64,000 bases of DNA from Hydrangea macrophylla (GCA_033977485.1 CM066992.1:103924140-103988139); one strand, 5' to 3'. Shown: positions 30,901 through 43,370, counted from the first letter of the stretch. Program-made: numbers and translations. The notes: generated from the letters alone by a model not told the origin.

Positions 30901-32277
30901 TTATATTCCCGGTTTTCGCAACGGACTTGCGATTACCCCTCTTTTGGAGAATATAACGGATTTATATTCCCGGTTTTCGCAACGGACTTGCGATTAACCC
31001 TCTTTTGGAGAATATAACGGATTTATATTCCCGGTTTTCGCAACGGACTTGCGATTAACCCCCGTTTGGAGAATATAACGGATTTATATTCCCGGTTTTC
31101 GCAACGGACTTGCGATTACCCCTCGTTTGGAGAATATAACGGATTTATATTCCCGGTTTTCGCAACGGACTTGCGATTAACCCCCGTTTGGAGAATATAA
31201 CGGATTCATATTCCCGGTTTTTGCAACGGACTTGCGATTAACCCTCGTTTGGAGAATATAACGGATTTATATTCCCGGTTTTCGCAACGGACTTGCGATT
31301 AACCCCCGTTTGGAGAATATAACGGATTTATATTCCCGGTTTTCACAACGGACTTGCGATTAACCCTCGTTTGGAGAATATAACGGATTTATATTCCCGG
31401 TTTTCGCAACGGACTTGCGATTAACCCCCGTTTGGAGAATATAACGGATTTATATTCCCGGTTTTCGCAACGGACTTGCGATTAACCCCCGTTTGGAGAA
31501 TATAACGGATTTATATTCCCGGTTTTCGCAACGGACTTGCGATTAACCCTCTTTTGGAGAATATAACGGATTTATATTCCCGGTTTTCGCAACGGACTTG
31601 CGATTACCCCTCTTTTGGAGAATATAACGGATTTATATTCCCGGTTTTCGCAACGGACTTGCGATTAACCCTCTTTTGGAGAATATAACGGATTTATATT
31701 CCCGGTTTTCGCAACGGATTTGCGATTAACCCTCTTTTGGAGAATATAACGGATTTATATTCCCGGTTTTCGCAACGGACTTGCGATTAACCCCCGTTTG
31801 GAGAATATAACGGATTTATATTCCCGATTTTCGCAACGGACTTGCGATTAACCCTCTTTTGGAGAATATAACGGATTTATATTCCCGGTTTTCGCAACGG
31901 ACTTGCGATTAACCCCCGTTTGGAGAATATAACGGATTTATATTCCCGGTTTTCGCAACGGACTTGCGATTAACCCCCGTTTGGAGAATCTAACGGATTT
32001 ATATTCCCGATTTTCGCAACGGACTTGCGATTAACCCCCGTTTGGAGAATATAACGGATTTATATTCCCGGTTTTCGCAACGGACTTGCGATTAACCCTC
32101 GTTTGGAGAATATAACGGATTAATATTCCCGGTTTTCGCAACGGACTTGCGATTACCCCTCGTTTGGAGAATATAACGGATTTATATTCCCGGTTTTCGC
32201 AACGGACTTGCGATTACCCCTCTTTTGGAGAATATAACGGATTTATATTCCCGGTTTTCGCAACGGACTTGCGATGA
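30901..32277 (+). repeat. 61-bp tandem array, about 22 units
   Basis: Period 61 bp, near-identical units, in the 3' UTR of the inner Tat. Each unit holds two hairpins with almost the same loop: stem TCGCAA/TTGCGA round CGGAC, and stem GAATATAA/TTATATTC round CGGAT. Variable positions fall mainly between them (ACCCTCTTTT against ACCCCCGTTT). The array is homologous in plan to 57300-58570 of the outer Tat. Tandem arrays in Ogre 3' UTRs that seed satellites are known. Confidence 0.93.
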
Positions 32278-32517
32278 CCTTCGTGATCAAATCAAAAGCA
32301 CTTTCTTGACTCCTGTGTCACATTTTTGGCATGAAAAGTCTTGCCTGACTAACACGCCACGAAATGCGCGTCATACGTAGGAAAACACGATGAGCATGAC
32401 ATTTACACAATCAGGTCAATTTAGAAAAAGCCAATGCATTACACTTGCATCACGACAGGATAGGTGCATCCATCCGTGTGACTACTTGCGTCTGTGAATG
32501 GTCAACCCATGCCTGAA

Positions 32518-32553
32518 CTACGCTTTGGTCTGATTCCTGATAGGGATACGTAG
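32518..32553 (+). repeat. Structured Tat motif, copy E
   Basis: Upstream of the 3' LTR. Outer stem CTACG (32518-32522) with CGTAG (32549-32553); inner stem ATTCCT (32533-32538) with AGGGAT (32542-32547): the last pair is T-A where other copies have C-G. Confidence 0.75.
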
Positions 32554-32712
32554 GCAGCTCGTCATGGAGCGCGACCAATTAGAATTCTGCTGCACGCCCA
32601 TTTTTGCGACGCAGTTTTTGTTTTTGCCTAAATTCGACAGTCAGGTCAAAGGCTTGTCTTCACACAGGCTTTGACATTCACTTATGGGACGCGTTGCTCC
32701 ACAAGCTCTGCC

Positions 32713-32726
32713 AAAGAGGGGCAAAC
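32713..32726 (+). promoter_or_regulatory. Inner Tat polypurine tract
   Basis: AAAGAGGGGCAAAC directly before the 3' LTR TGTAGACACC; the expected start of plus-strand DNA. Confidence 0.9.
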
Positions 32727-35674
32727 TGTAGACACCCCAATTTTGACCGGCCGTCGAATTTAGGAGAGCGTCACCTCCACGTCCAATGATGACAATGACC
32801 GAGAAATTTGAAGTATTCCAAGCTCTTCAGAAAATTCTCCAAAACGCGATAAAATTTCACAGAAAGAGGGAAATACCAGGTATCTAGGAGAATTCAGATA
32901 TAAACTTTTGGAAAAGATATTCAAAAATAATTTGTTTCAAAAAGAAAAAAGACCTAAAAGGGGAATTTTAGTAAAAACCGGCACACGGCGAGATTCCGCG
33001 GCACTCGGTGACTGCCGCACGGCAGTCACAGAGTGCCGTGCCGGCACTCGTCAAGTGCCGTGCCGGCACTCGTCAAGTGCCGCCACAGGTTTCTGACTGC
33101 CGTTCGCTTCTAAAGTCTGTATTTTGCAGAGCAATACGTATGCGCATACAAATAAGAACAAAAACTGATAAAGTAAGACTGACAAAATTGCGGCAATCCA
33201 TTAATTGCCGCGGCATTTGGTGAATGCCGCGCGGCAGTCATGAAGTGCCGCAACGGCATTTGATGAATGCCGCGGCGGCAGTCGCGGACTGCCGCGCCAG
33301 TATCTGGACTGCTGCGCTGGACAGCAGTCTGCATAATTTCAGAAAGTACACATTGTACCAACTAATGAGGGAATTACACCTGTTTTTTTGCTCCGAAATT
33401 CACTAAAAATACCTGATAATTTTGCTTATAAAAGAGAAGAGGTATCTTCATAGACCAAAGGGGGGAAGAACACCAAGAGATATTGGGAGAGAAAACATAT
33501 ACTTCCATTTCACCAACATTCTTTTAGAGAGAAAAAGAGAGTGTTTAGAGAATTAGAGAAGAGCTTGGAAGATCTTCAAAGAAAAGAAAACTTTGAGGAT
33601 AATTTGGAGGTGATCCTCTAACCATAGATTATTAGCTTATCCTTTCTTCTCATCTCTAGTCTTAAAATCTTTCATTATTTTCTTTGTTTATCAAGTAAAC
33701 TTAGGAGTTTCTTTTGTTTCCATGTTACTTTCTTCCATTCTCTTGTTTATTTTCTTCTCTTGAAGGTCTTGGAGATCTTCAATATCTCTTTTGACCTCTA
33801 GAGCATGATCTTTTGAATCCTATGTAGGCTTGTGCTTCACATAGGAGTCAAAGTTTAATCAACACTTCATAAGAGGCTCCAAGTCCACACCCATGATTTG
33901 GATCTTCTAAACTTGATGTCTTGAGGAATCCCTTCAATATTCCTTTAGGACTCATGAGTCATAGTCATGTCCCTCCTCCAATGACCATCAAATGGTAGGA
34001 GAATGTAGTTTTGAGTCTAAACCCATCTCCATGGTCTAGACTCCTTGTCTTATAGATTTCATGAAGTCTATCCATACTTCACTTAAAATCTATGAAGAGT
34101 AAAGGTTTATAGTCTCTAGTGGTCATCAAATAGTAAGAGAAGTGGTTTGGTTCAACTCAACTTCATGGTATAATAGTTGGAGTTACCAAATAAAATTGAA
34201 CTAGCAAAGTAAAAACAGTGAATCCACAAACTGTTTTTGATCAAAGATTTTTAGTTCGAAATCTAACCGTTGAAATCAAATGAAACCAATAGGAAAGTGT
34301 CAATAACACAATATTCTACCGCTGTAATTTTTGTTTTAAGGTGGTTTCATGTTTAGAATGGTTTGATCATGGGTTTTGTGAAGCAACAATAATCTGTCCA
34401 GAATTTCAGAATAGTTTCAGAACAGCAACACTATTTTGAAATAATTAAATCAGAGTTCTAATAAAGTTTCTATGACCCAAAATAATTGTTTTCAAGTAGA
34501 TTAATGTGTTAGGAAGTCACCCTAAAAAGAACAAAGCAATTCGGATTTTTTTTGCTATTTTTAATAAATCGTGCAAGAATTCTGGACATAAGGTTGCAAA
34601 GTGCTGAGTGATGTCTAGTATTTTCCATATTCCCGGAGATCCGACAGTTGGAATTTTGATTTTCTTTTTGATTTGAAAACTAGACTCACAGAGGCATATT
34701 GAGTCCAAAAATCATCAAGATCAAACCATGAGAGATATGCTCTTTATTTCTTTTAAGTTCTGGTCTACTCTCTGCAATTTTCAGAGTTTTATGACACATT
34801 TGACTTACCTTGTAAATAAGGGTCTAAATGACTTCTCTATGATCTAAGGCTTAAACTATGCTTTAATAATGATTAGTTGAGTTTGAATTCAAAGTTTAAG
34901 AGTATTTCATAGTTCATTCTTGTCCATGCACATGTTCATCTATATGATTCGACATTTGTAATTATGGTTTATTTGCTTTGGATTTAATTACATTAGATAG
35001 ATTTAAGCTAGAAATTTAGGATTGTTACTTCTAACATCATATTTTGCATATCATGTGAACTAACCCTTTGTTTTGTAGCGCTATTAAGGTACGATTTCTC
35101 AATCCCTCTCTAGTTTATTAAATTCCTTGATTTTTATTGATTTTTCGACTTAATGCGCGACACCTTAGAATTAGGTTTTGCCTTATGTGTATATGTGATT
35201 AGAGACTCTTTTTTAGGATTTTCTTTTATTCGCATGCATTGCACGTTTATTATCGCTGCTGGATCCCGGGTAAGTTCACTTGTTCTCTATTGCATATCAT
35301 ATCGCTTGTTACCTGAATTATGTGGCTTTTGAATGATATTTTGTCAATTGCAATTTTACACCCTTTGGACATGCTTTTGTGATGTATATGTATATATGTA
35401 TTAGTTGAGGGCATGCTTAGATTAATAAATTTGATTAAAAGGATGTTGAGTAGAGGCCTATCGCAAGATAGGATGAGAGAGGGTGTTTTAGTCCGATGGG
35501 CTCCTTCCTCTCTCATTCCATAATCCCCGGACCTAGTTAATCTCTGGTTTCTAAAAGATCAGTTTGCTTTTAAAATGGTTTCTTAATTTCCCTTTTAAAA
35601 ATTAAGTGGCGACTCATTTTGTTTTAGAAATTGATTTTGAAACGCTGTGGGTAAGTCAACCTGCGATATCCACA
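32727..35674 (+). repeat. Inner Tat 3' LTR
   Basis: 2948 bp, 22 bp longer than the 5' LTR because one TGCCGTGCCGGCACTCGTCAAG unit is present twice (about 33035-33080). GC cluster at 33000-33330, TATA box TATAAAA at 33427. Otherwise collinear with 11834-14759. Confidence 0.95.
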
Positions 35675-36642
35675 CCCACTTAGAATTTTAAAAAAAATTT
35701 GAGGGTTATAATTTTTTAGAAAAACTTTTAATTTAATTAATAAAAAATAATGGAATACTTGACAAGGATTAATTCATCCTTACTAGTGAAACCCACATGT
35801 GTAGATAATAAAATTATTCTAGTCTCATGATTTTAGAAAATAAGTACTTATATTTTCAAATTATGGAATTAGTTTTATTTATAAATACACATGTAGTTGT
35901 CCATCATTTTAAATTAATATAAATTAAACATGCAGCTAAACATCTGAAATAGGTCTATGAATAAGTATCCATGTTGTCCTATTCATTAAACATGAAACAA
36001 TAATAATCATTCAATCACACATAAATAAGGAAACCACAATAAAATAGGAATCCCACTATTATGGTCAAGCTGCAACTCTTGTGAAGAAATCTTTATTGAA
36101 CCCGATTAGCTCTATGTCGCCACTACGCAACAGGGGTTTCTGGGGCAGCGCCCCGGAAGCTAAATCCGATTTACCATCAGCAACTGCCTTCCAGAACTAT
36201 TTTCTGAAACAGTCTTCTGAAACTGCCTTCTGAAACTGCTTCTAGATCGCTTTCGAAAACTGCTTGTAAAATTGCTCTCACGAACCATCTTCACGGATTT
36301 ACTTGAAATATATTACATAAACCCTATGCCTCCGTGAAGGAGTTCACATGCTATATATTTGCAGTAAATTAACCACGCATCAATCAAGCGTGGGATCCAA
36401 TACATACAAATCCTATGCCTCCATAAAGGAGTTCACATGCTAAATCAAAACAGCAATATTAACCACGAATAAACCCATCGTGGGATCCAATCACACAAAA
36501 CCAGCGACCATAATAGTGGAATAAGAATGCTGCAAAACAAGGGTTAGCACAGATCTACGTTCTATCCATCCATCAATGCACGCATAAGATATGTTTTATT
36601 GGACAACATGGTTGCTTCCAACCTATACGCAGAATCAACGTT
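35675..36642 (-). other. Copia leader, primer-site-proximal part
   Basis: Starts with the second copy of the CCCAC duplication. Noncoding, AT-rich; two imperfect copies of a stretch with CCTATGCCTCC..AAGGAGTTCACATGC (about 36324-36352 and 36411-36440), each followed by a GTGGGATCCAAT phrase, make a direct repeat of about 90 bp. No gene. Confidence 0.65.
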
Positions 36643-36654
36643 GCTCTGATACCA
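36643..36654 (-). promoter_or_regulatory. Copia primer binding site (initiator Met tRNA)
   Basis: On the minus strand TGGTATCAGAGC, one base after the end of the 5' LTR; complement of the 3' end of plant initiator tRNA-Met. Confidence 0.95.
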
Positions 36655-36655
36655 C

Positions 36656-37981
36656 TGTTAGGAAACTGCGTTTCCAGAATTCGTTGACCAGTACGTATAA
36701 GTTGGTACTGCAAAAAAAAATTACGTAAAAACTACAATAACCCTACAAGGGCGGAACTAGGGTTACCTTAAACTGCTAAAACGGATTGCTGTAGTAGACG
36801 AATCGAGAACACGGGCTCGATGACAGCTCACGATCTTCTACCGTATTCCTTTGCTGCCAGAATATCGAACTGAGTGTGGGCTCTTTCGAAATACTTTTTG
36901 TTTTCTGCTCTCCCTCTTTTTTGCTCTCTTTTCTATTCCGAGTTATAATTCTCTATATAGAAAAACGCAAACCGAGAAGAGAACCAAAGCAGCATATATA
37001 TAGGCCACGATAGGGACCATAAGAAGTCAATAAGGAATAGGCTTCCTTATGGAATTAGGAAACCCTAATTCGAACTGAATCAGATTCCTATTTTCATAAA
37101 TTATAACTCATACCACTAAAGAATTATAATTGCACTCCTACCCTTATCTCAAAAATATATTTCGAGCTCCATGTTATTAAATGCTTATTATCTCCCCATG
37201 TTAAGATTACAGATATCCATTAATTAAATATAATTACTGACAATCATATTTAATTAATTTCTTAAAATTCCTTGAGATCCGCTGCTTAACTTATCTGATA
37301 TGTCGGATACAAAATCCACCTGCAGGGGTTTGACATAATCAAAACTTATAAGCTTTCTTAAGGGGATATCATCAATCCCAAAATTGAGACATGGATTCCA
37401 TCATTAATTAATATCCACCACACAATTAATATTGCCACCCAATCCAATGAGATATTGACCCATTTAAGGATCTCACCCTTTTAGGGATCAAAGTGTAAAT
37501 ATCAAATGTACGTGTCTACAAATTAACTTAGGATTTAGAGCATAAGCACTCATAATAGCCATGAGGTATTAATTATCTTATAAGTCAGTACAAAGATAAT
37601 TACCCCAAGTCAGTCCCGTTTAATACACAAAGTGTACCAGCATAGTGAGTTGAAACTTTACCGTTTTCCGTAGTCAAGACAAACCTACTACAACACCATG
37701 CTGCTGTCCTACCGATGGTGTGTCCAATCCCATCTAAGACTGTAAACCAAAATCTTACATTCTATAATATTTGATGGCCTGATCTTCCGTATGTAAGCCA
37801 AACTCTACACACCAAACTACCTACTATATAGAATGAGAGAGACACATGCATAATATTAAATAAATAATATAATACAAACATTGCCCACACAGATTCTCAT
37901 AAAAAAATGGATTAACTGATTTTATTAAATGAATAATAAATCAACTACATAAAGCATGGCTTTTAGTATATATCCCTAACA
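36656..37981 (-). repeat. Copia 5' LTR (right copy)
   Basis: 1326 bp, TGTTAGG..CCTAACA, near-identical to 5929-7251; followed by the AGAGG duplication. Confidence 0.95.
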
Positions 37982-38258
37982 AGAGGTCCAAATGAATTTC
38001 AATTCCTTAAACCAGTTACGATTTAATTTCTGTTGTTCCTAAAACGTTTCTAAACAAAACTGTGCTCATTGACTCTCTTTGACTCGTTGGGTCAGTGCGA
38101 GGTTAGTCATTGACTAATCGACTATAATTGGAATCCATGTAGGATTCTTTTGTTGTTTTTGCACCTCTTGATTGGTCCACGCGGGACCTTTCCTCTTCTT
38201 TAACCTCTTTCTTTGACTCTTTGACCCGTCCACTTGTCGTGGATTTTGGGGCATTACA
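37982..38258 (+). repeat. Tekay-like left LTR, end part
   Basis: Resumes the LTR cut at 5928; homologous to 45485-45561 plus 56059-56260 of the right LTR. Ends GGGGCATTACA at 38258. Confidence 0.9.
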
Positions 38259-38261
38259 GAT

Positions 38262-38273
38262 TGGTATCAGAGC
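38262..38273 (+). promoter_or_regulatory. Tekay-like primer binding site
   Basis: TGGTATCAGAGC three bases after the LTR end: complement of initiator tRNA-Met, as usual in chromoviruses. Confidence 0.93.
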
Positions 38274-38594
38274 TTACCAGGTTCGAATACTTGGTGCTCT
38301 GGGAGTTTACTTGGTTTAATCATGACTTCTTTTAGACACGTTGAGTTTTAAATTATGCTTAGTTCATTGCTTTATGCATTGCTATAAGTTCATGAAGTTG
38401 AAAGAGCATGCTTAGTTGTTACATGCCTACATGATTATATGTTTATTTAATTCCCTGCTCATGCTTTTAAATTCATGGAGACGTAACACAAGAACTTGCA
38501 TAAGGACTAATTGCTTGTGGCCCATTGATTTATTATTATTATTTTTTTTTGGCAATCTTACTTAATTGAATATTATTGTCATGCTTTGTTAGCG

Positions 38595-40143
38595 ATGCCT
38601 CCTCGTGTTAGAGGACGTGCCGGAGGCTGCGCTGGAGGCTGAGCCAGAGGTCATGCTAGAGGCCGTGGCGGGGCTGAGGCATCCTTATCCACTTCTGCCC
38701 TAGGGGGAGTCCCTGATGGAGCTCATTTATTTCAGCAGATGGCCGAGGCCATGTGGGGATTCGCCCAAGTCGCTCAAGCAGCAGGGAATGGAGTTCCACC
38801 ATCACCACCACCACCACCACCTGTGGCACCTGTGGTCCCCGTAGCACCTGAGGTGGCACCCGTAGCACCTGCTGCACCAGCGGAGCCGAGGGCTCAATCA
38901 GCTATGAGAGAGTTTGGGAGGCGAAAACCTCCTACTTTCTCGGGGGATCTTGATCCGGTTCAAGCCGAATTATGGTTGAAAAGGATTGTTCGCATCTTCG
39001 AGCATATCGGACGTAGAGGACCACCTTCGTATCAATGCTGCGACCTTTCAGTTTGCTGGGAGAGCTCAGATTTTGTGGGAGCTTACTCTCACAACCCATC
39101 CTCTTGCGGGAATGACTTGGGACACATTTACTAGTCTCTTTCTCGCCAAGTGTTTTCCAGCGGTGGCACATAATGCAAAGTGGACCGAGTTCTTGACTCT
39201 TCAGCAAGGATATCTATCAGTTACCGATTATGAAGCACGTTTTGGGGACTTAGCCCATTTTGTACCGGACATCACCACCAATGATACTACCAAGGCAAGG
39301 ACTTTCGAACAAGGACTCCGAGCGGGTCTCCGCACCAAGGTGATCGGATTTGAGCTTCTGACCTATAGTCAGGTAGTGCTTAAGGCACTCATATTTAAAG
39401 AGGAGTATCTTAGTTCCAAGAAGATCAAGGAGTCACATCCTCCCGTGAAAGGTTTCCAATCGGGCTCATCTAGTGGGCACTATTCCAAGAAGCAAAAATA
39501 GGAGCCAGCTCATCATCAGCCCTTATTTTCTTCTCAGCACTCCTCTCAGGTTCCCTAAACCCCTCAGTTTCAGACTCAGCATTCTCAGTCTCGGGGCTCT
39601 AAGCATTCTGGCTTGTTCCGTGGTGGGAGTAATATGGGTGTTCGGGCTTGCTTTGGATGTGGCGATCCTAGCCATGTTATTCAGAATTGCCCTTTTGTTT
39701 TAGCTGCACCGGCGGCGGTTGGGCCTCCTCAGACTCAACCTCCTTTTTTTGGGCCATCGCAGTAGGGTTATAGACCTCCTTTCTTACCACCACCTCCAAC
39801 TCAATCTGCTCAGAGTTTCATGCCAAATGTTCCTAGGGGCCAGCACCACCATCAGGGAAATCGTGGGGGAGGACAATAGGCTCCAAGGCCTCCTTCCAAT
39901 CTGTTTAATCTTGCTACTACTCCTGTGGATATCCCCGAGTCCTTAATCATTAGAGGTATTCTTCTTGTGTATAATTCTCGAGCTTCAATTCTTATTGATA
40001 CTAGAGCATCATACTCATTCATCTTATTTGCATTTACATCGGCATTGGGTTTAGAAATGAGCCAATTGGGTTCTACGCTTTTTGTAGACACTCCTGTTGG
40101 AGGTTTGGTTCCTTTGGATCGAGTGTGTCGGAGTTGCTAGCTT
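38595..40143 (+). pseudogene. Tekay-like gag and protease
   Basis: ATG at 38595 (MPPRVRGRAGG) opens a Gly/Arg-rich N-terminus typical of Del gag; a TGA follows within 20 codons. The gag domain is split by a 1-nt frameshift near 39005; the second piece has AGRAQILWELTL, DTFTSLFLAKCFP and DYEARFGDLAHF. The zinc knuckle CFGCGDPSHVIQNC is near 39648. The protease site reads LIDTRAS, with Arg for the usual Gly. Nonsense codons at 39499, about 39556, 39764, 39878 and 40138; each can come from CAA, CAG or CGA by one C to T change. Confidence 0.88.
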
Positions 40144-41360
40144 GTGATAGCTGACCGGAGCCTTGTTGTTGATCTTATTGTTATTGATATGTCCAGTTTT
40201 GATATTATCTTGGACATGGATTGGCTATGCACCTATCGAGCTTTTATTGACTACTTCAGAAAGAGAGTTACTTTTCTTACCCCATCGGGGGATCCTTGTC
40301 GCTTTGTTGGAGATCGCTTTGATTGTCCGACTTCTTCTTTGCATAGTTTGTGTGAGAGGAGTCATTTTATTTGTTTGGCTAGTTTGGTGTTTGATGAGGG
40401 TGAGGTGATTCGACAAGAGTTTCCTCCCATTATTTGTGAATACTCGGATGTCTTTTTAGAGGACTTACCCGGTTTGCCGCCTATTCGTGAAGTTGAGTTC
40501 ACAATAGACCTCGCTTCGAGCACGTTACCTGTTTCTATTCCTCCCTATCGTATGGCACCCGCGGAACTGAAAGAGTTGAAGACTCAAGTAGAAGACTTGA
40601 TGAAAAAGGGGTTTATTCATCCTAGTACTTCACCGTGGGGAGCACCCGTCCTTTTTGCAAAGAAGAAAGATGGGTCACTTCGGTTGTGTATCGACTACCG
40701 CAAGCTTAATCGAGCGACAGTAAAGAACAAGTATCCGCTACCGAGGATCGACGACTTGTTTGATCAACTTCGTGGGTCAATGTGTTTTTCCAAGATCGAT
40801 TTGAGATCGGGCTACCACCAGTTGAGGATTCAAGAGCAGGACATCTCAAAGATAGCTTTTCGCTCTCGTTATGGTCATTTTGAATTTCTTGTGATGACAT
40901 TTGGTTTTACGAATGCGCTCGCGGCTTTTATGGATTTAATGAATCGCATTTTTAGTCCGCTTCTTGATCGTTTTGTCATTATTTTTATCGAAGATATCCT
41001 TATTTTCTCGCCTTCTCGTGAGAAGCACGAGGAGCACCTTTGAATTATTTTACAAATTCTGAGGGAGCACCAATTGTATGCTAAGTTTTCTAGGTGTGAA
41101 TTTTGGCTACCGGAAGTGAAGTTTCTTGGCCATGTTGTCTTGGAGGACGGAGTATCTGTGGATCCATCAAAGATTGAAGTTGTTATGGATTGGCAATCAC
41201 CGAACAAAGTTTTCAAAGTCTGGAGTTTCTTGGGACTTGCGGGCTATTATCGACGATTTGTAGAGGACTTTTCATGTCTAGTGATGCCTATGACGAGACT
41301 TACTCAGAAGGGGACAAAGTTCTTGTGGAGTGAGTCTTGTGAAAGGGCTTTTCAATAATT
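40144..41360 (+). pseudogene. Tekay-like reverse transcriptase
   Basis: RT motifs in order: [70 protein letters not shown] and the catalytic box, which here is FIED instead of an xxDD, so the first catalytic Asp is lost. TGA at 41041 separates the thumb ([25 protein letters not shown]). TAA at 41356. Confidence 0.9.
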
Positions 41361-42050
41361 GAAGGCACGATTAACTTCAACACTAATTTTGGTCATTCTG
41401 GAACGAGGATTGGACTACACCGTTTATTGCGTGCTTCTCATGAGGGTTTGGGTTACATTCTAATGCAAGGATGCAAAGTTGTAGCTTACAGTTCACGATA
41501 GTTGAAGCCACACGAGCAAAATTATCCTACCCATGATTTAGAGCTTGCCGCCATCATTTTTGTGCTAAAGAGTTGGAGGCACTATCTTTATGGCGAAAGG
41601 TTTGAAGTCTTCTCTGACCACAAGAGTCTTAAGTATATATTCATGCAACGCGACTTGAACTTGAGGCAAAGAAAATGGATGGAGTACTTAGAAGATTATG
41701 ACTTTGACTTACAATATCATCCGGGGAAGGCCAACATTGTGGCCGACGCTCTTAATAGGAAACCTCACAACACTTTGGCTTGTTTAGCCATTAGAGAATG
41801 GAAGATGACGGAGCAACTTGACAATTTTGATGTTCATCTTACTGAGTCCACCAATCATGCTACCTTGTTCAGTTTGACCGCACAACCGACGCTTTTGAAT
41901 CGTATCTTAGAGATGCAACAATCCGATGAAGAGGTCGAACAACTTCAATTGCGTGTTACTAGTGAAGAAGCGATAGAGGGTTGGACCTTTGATTCCGACA
42001 GAGGCTTGAGATTTTGAGGCAGGCGTTTCATCCCTTTAGCATGCCGAGAC
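41361..42050 (+). pseudogene. Tekay-like RNase H
   Basis: A 1-nt deletion near 41430 falls at the first catalytic Asp region. TAG just before 41502. Then [29 protein letters not shown] and the end motif [12 protein letters not shown] further TGA at 42015. Confidence 0.88.
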
Positions 42051-43320
42051 AACGTCTTAAAGGAATTTCATCACTCTCGTTTAGCGGTACATCCGGGAAG
42101 CACGAAGATGTATCAAGATTTGCACCGTTAGTATTGGTGGAAGGGTATGAAAAGATCTGTAGCCAACATTGCTTTTAGTTGTTTGACATGTCAATAAGTG
42201 GAGGCTGAGCATCGACTATCAGCAGGTTTACTTTAACCTTTATGGATTCCAGAATGGAAGTGGGAGCACATCTCGATGGACTTAGTCACAGCACTTCGTA
42301 AGACGCTTCGCCAGCATGATGCTATTTGGGTCATTGTCGATCGACTGACCAAATCCGCGTACTTCTTACCTATCAAGACTACAGATTCAGCTGATATCCT
42401 TAGCAGGTTATATATTCAGGAAATTGTGAGACTCCATGGCGTACCGGTTACTATAGTTTCTGATCATGATTCTAAGTTTGTTTCTCAATTCTGGCAGAGT
42501 CTTCATAAGGCCTTGGGCACTCAACTTTTATTGAGTACATCATTTCACCCTCAGACAAACGGGCAGTCCGAGCGTACAATTCAGACTTTAGAAGATATGC
42601 TTCGAGCTTGTGTAATAGATTTCAAAGGCAGTTGGGAAGATCATTTACCTTTAGTGGAGTTCGCCTACAATAACAGTTACCAAGCTAGCATTCAGATGGC
42701 ACCGTTTGAGGCCTTGTATGGTCGACCGTATAGGTCACCTTTGTGTTGGAACGAGATTGGAGAATCATCTGCTTTGGGACCCGACATCATTCAAGAGACG
42801 ACTGAGAAGATCAAAGTTATAAGGAAGAGATTGCTTACCACTCAGAGTCGTCAGAAGTCGTATGCCGATCATCACCGACGACCCTTATCTTTTAGCGTTG
42901 GAGATCATGTGTTTCTCAAGGTTGCCCCTCGACATGGTTTGCTATGCTTTGGACAGAGCGGGAAGTTGTCACCGTGATTTATTGGTCCGTTTGAGGTTCT
43001 TGATAAGGTTGGTGAGGGGGGCCTGCCGTTTGCCACTCCCACCTCAACTCTCTAGTGTTCATAATATTTTTCATGTTTCTATGCTTCGTAAGTATAATCG
43101 TGATAAGTCACATATTTTGGATTGGATCGAGTTAGCCATCAATGAAAACGCATCATATGAAGAGCAAGCTACTCGCATTCTTGAAAGGAAGGAGCATGTC
43201 TTACGAGGTAAGACCATTTCTTTGGTTAAGGTACTTTGGAACCACCACGGAGTCGAGAAGTTGACGTGAGAAGACGAGACCGAGGCGAGATCGAAGTATC
43301 CTTACCTTTTCCCCGATTGA
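42051..43320 (+). pseudogene. Tekay-like integrase and chromodomain-like tail
   Basis: The zinc-finger part is broken by stops near 42128, 42195 and 42234. The core has [13 protein letters not shown], the SDHDSKF Asp segment and the [18 protein letters not shown]lu segment, followed by [24 protein letters not shown] at 42975. The C-terminal part reads SVHNIFHVSMLRKY, then ILERKEHVLRGK and VLWNHHGVEK, as in the chromodomain tails of Tekay/Del elements. A stop at 43267 lies where Trp is usual; the original stop is probably at 43318. Confidence 0.88.
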
Positions 43321-43357
43321 GGTATGTTTTCCGAATTCCGGGACAGAAGTCTCTTTA

Positions 43358-43370
43358 AGGGGGGTAGATT
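43358..43370 (+). promoter_or_regulatory. Tekay-like polypurine tract
   Basis: AAGGGGGGTAGAT directly before the right LTR TGTAATG. Confidence 0.9.

Larger units (their letters stand above)
11834..35674 (+). mobile_element. Inner Tat/Ogre-type Ty3/gypsy element, nearly intact
   Basis: LTRs at 11834-14759 and 32727-35674 start TGTAGACACC and end CTACA/CCACA; CCCAC is duplicated at 11829-11833 and 35675-35679. Order: LTR, extended primer site, leader, gag-protease, pol with two RNase H domains and integrase, then a 10-kb 3' region with two antisense genes, a 61-bp tandem array, polypurine tract, LTR. Dual RNase H and a long 3' region are marks of the Tat/Ogre group. By eye the LTRs differ by about 20 substitutions plus one 22-bp indel (under 1%), so the insertion is young, younger than the Copia it sits in. 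Confidence 0.95.
5929..37981 (-). mobile_element. Copia retrotransposon (contains the inner Tat element)
   Basis: LTRs at 5929-7251 (1323 bp) and 36656-37981 (1326 bp) begin TGTTAGG and end CCTAACA. AGAGG is duplicated at 5924-5928 and 37982-37986. The primer site lies at the right, so the element reads on the minus strand: right LTR, leader, gag-protease (11288 down to 10092), integrase, RT, RNase H, polypurine tract, left LTR. The gene order integrase before RT defines Copia. By eye the LTRs differ at about 20 places (roughly 1.5%). The inner Tat is inserted in the leader at 11833/35675. Confidence 0.95.

Noticed and set aside
30901..32277. Centromeric or other independent satellite
   Set aside because: It lies between an antisense gene and the polypurine tract of a dated LTR element and has a homologous array at the same place in the outer Tat; it belongs to the element.
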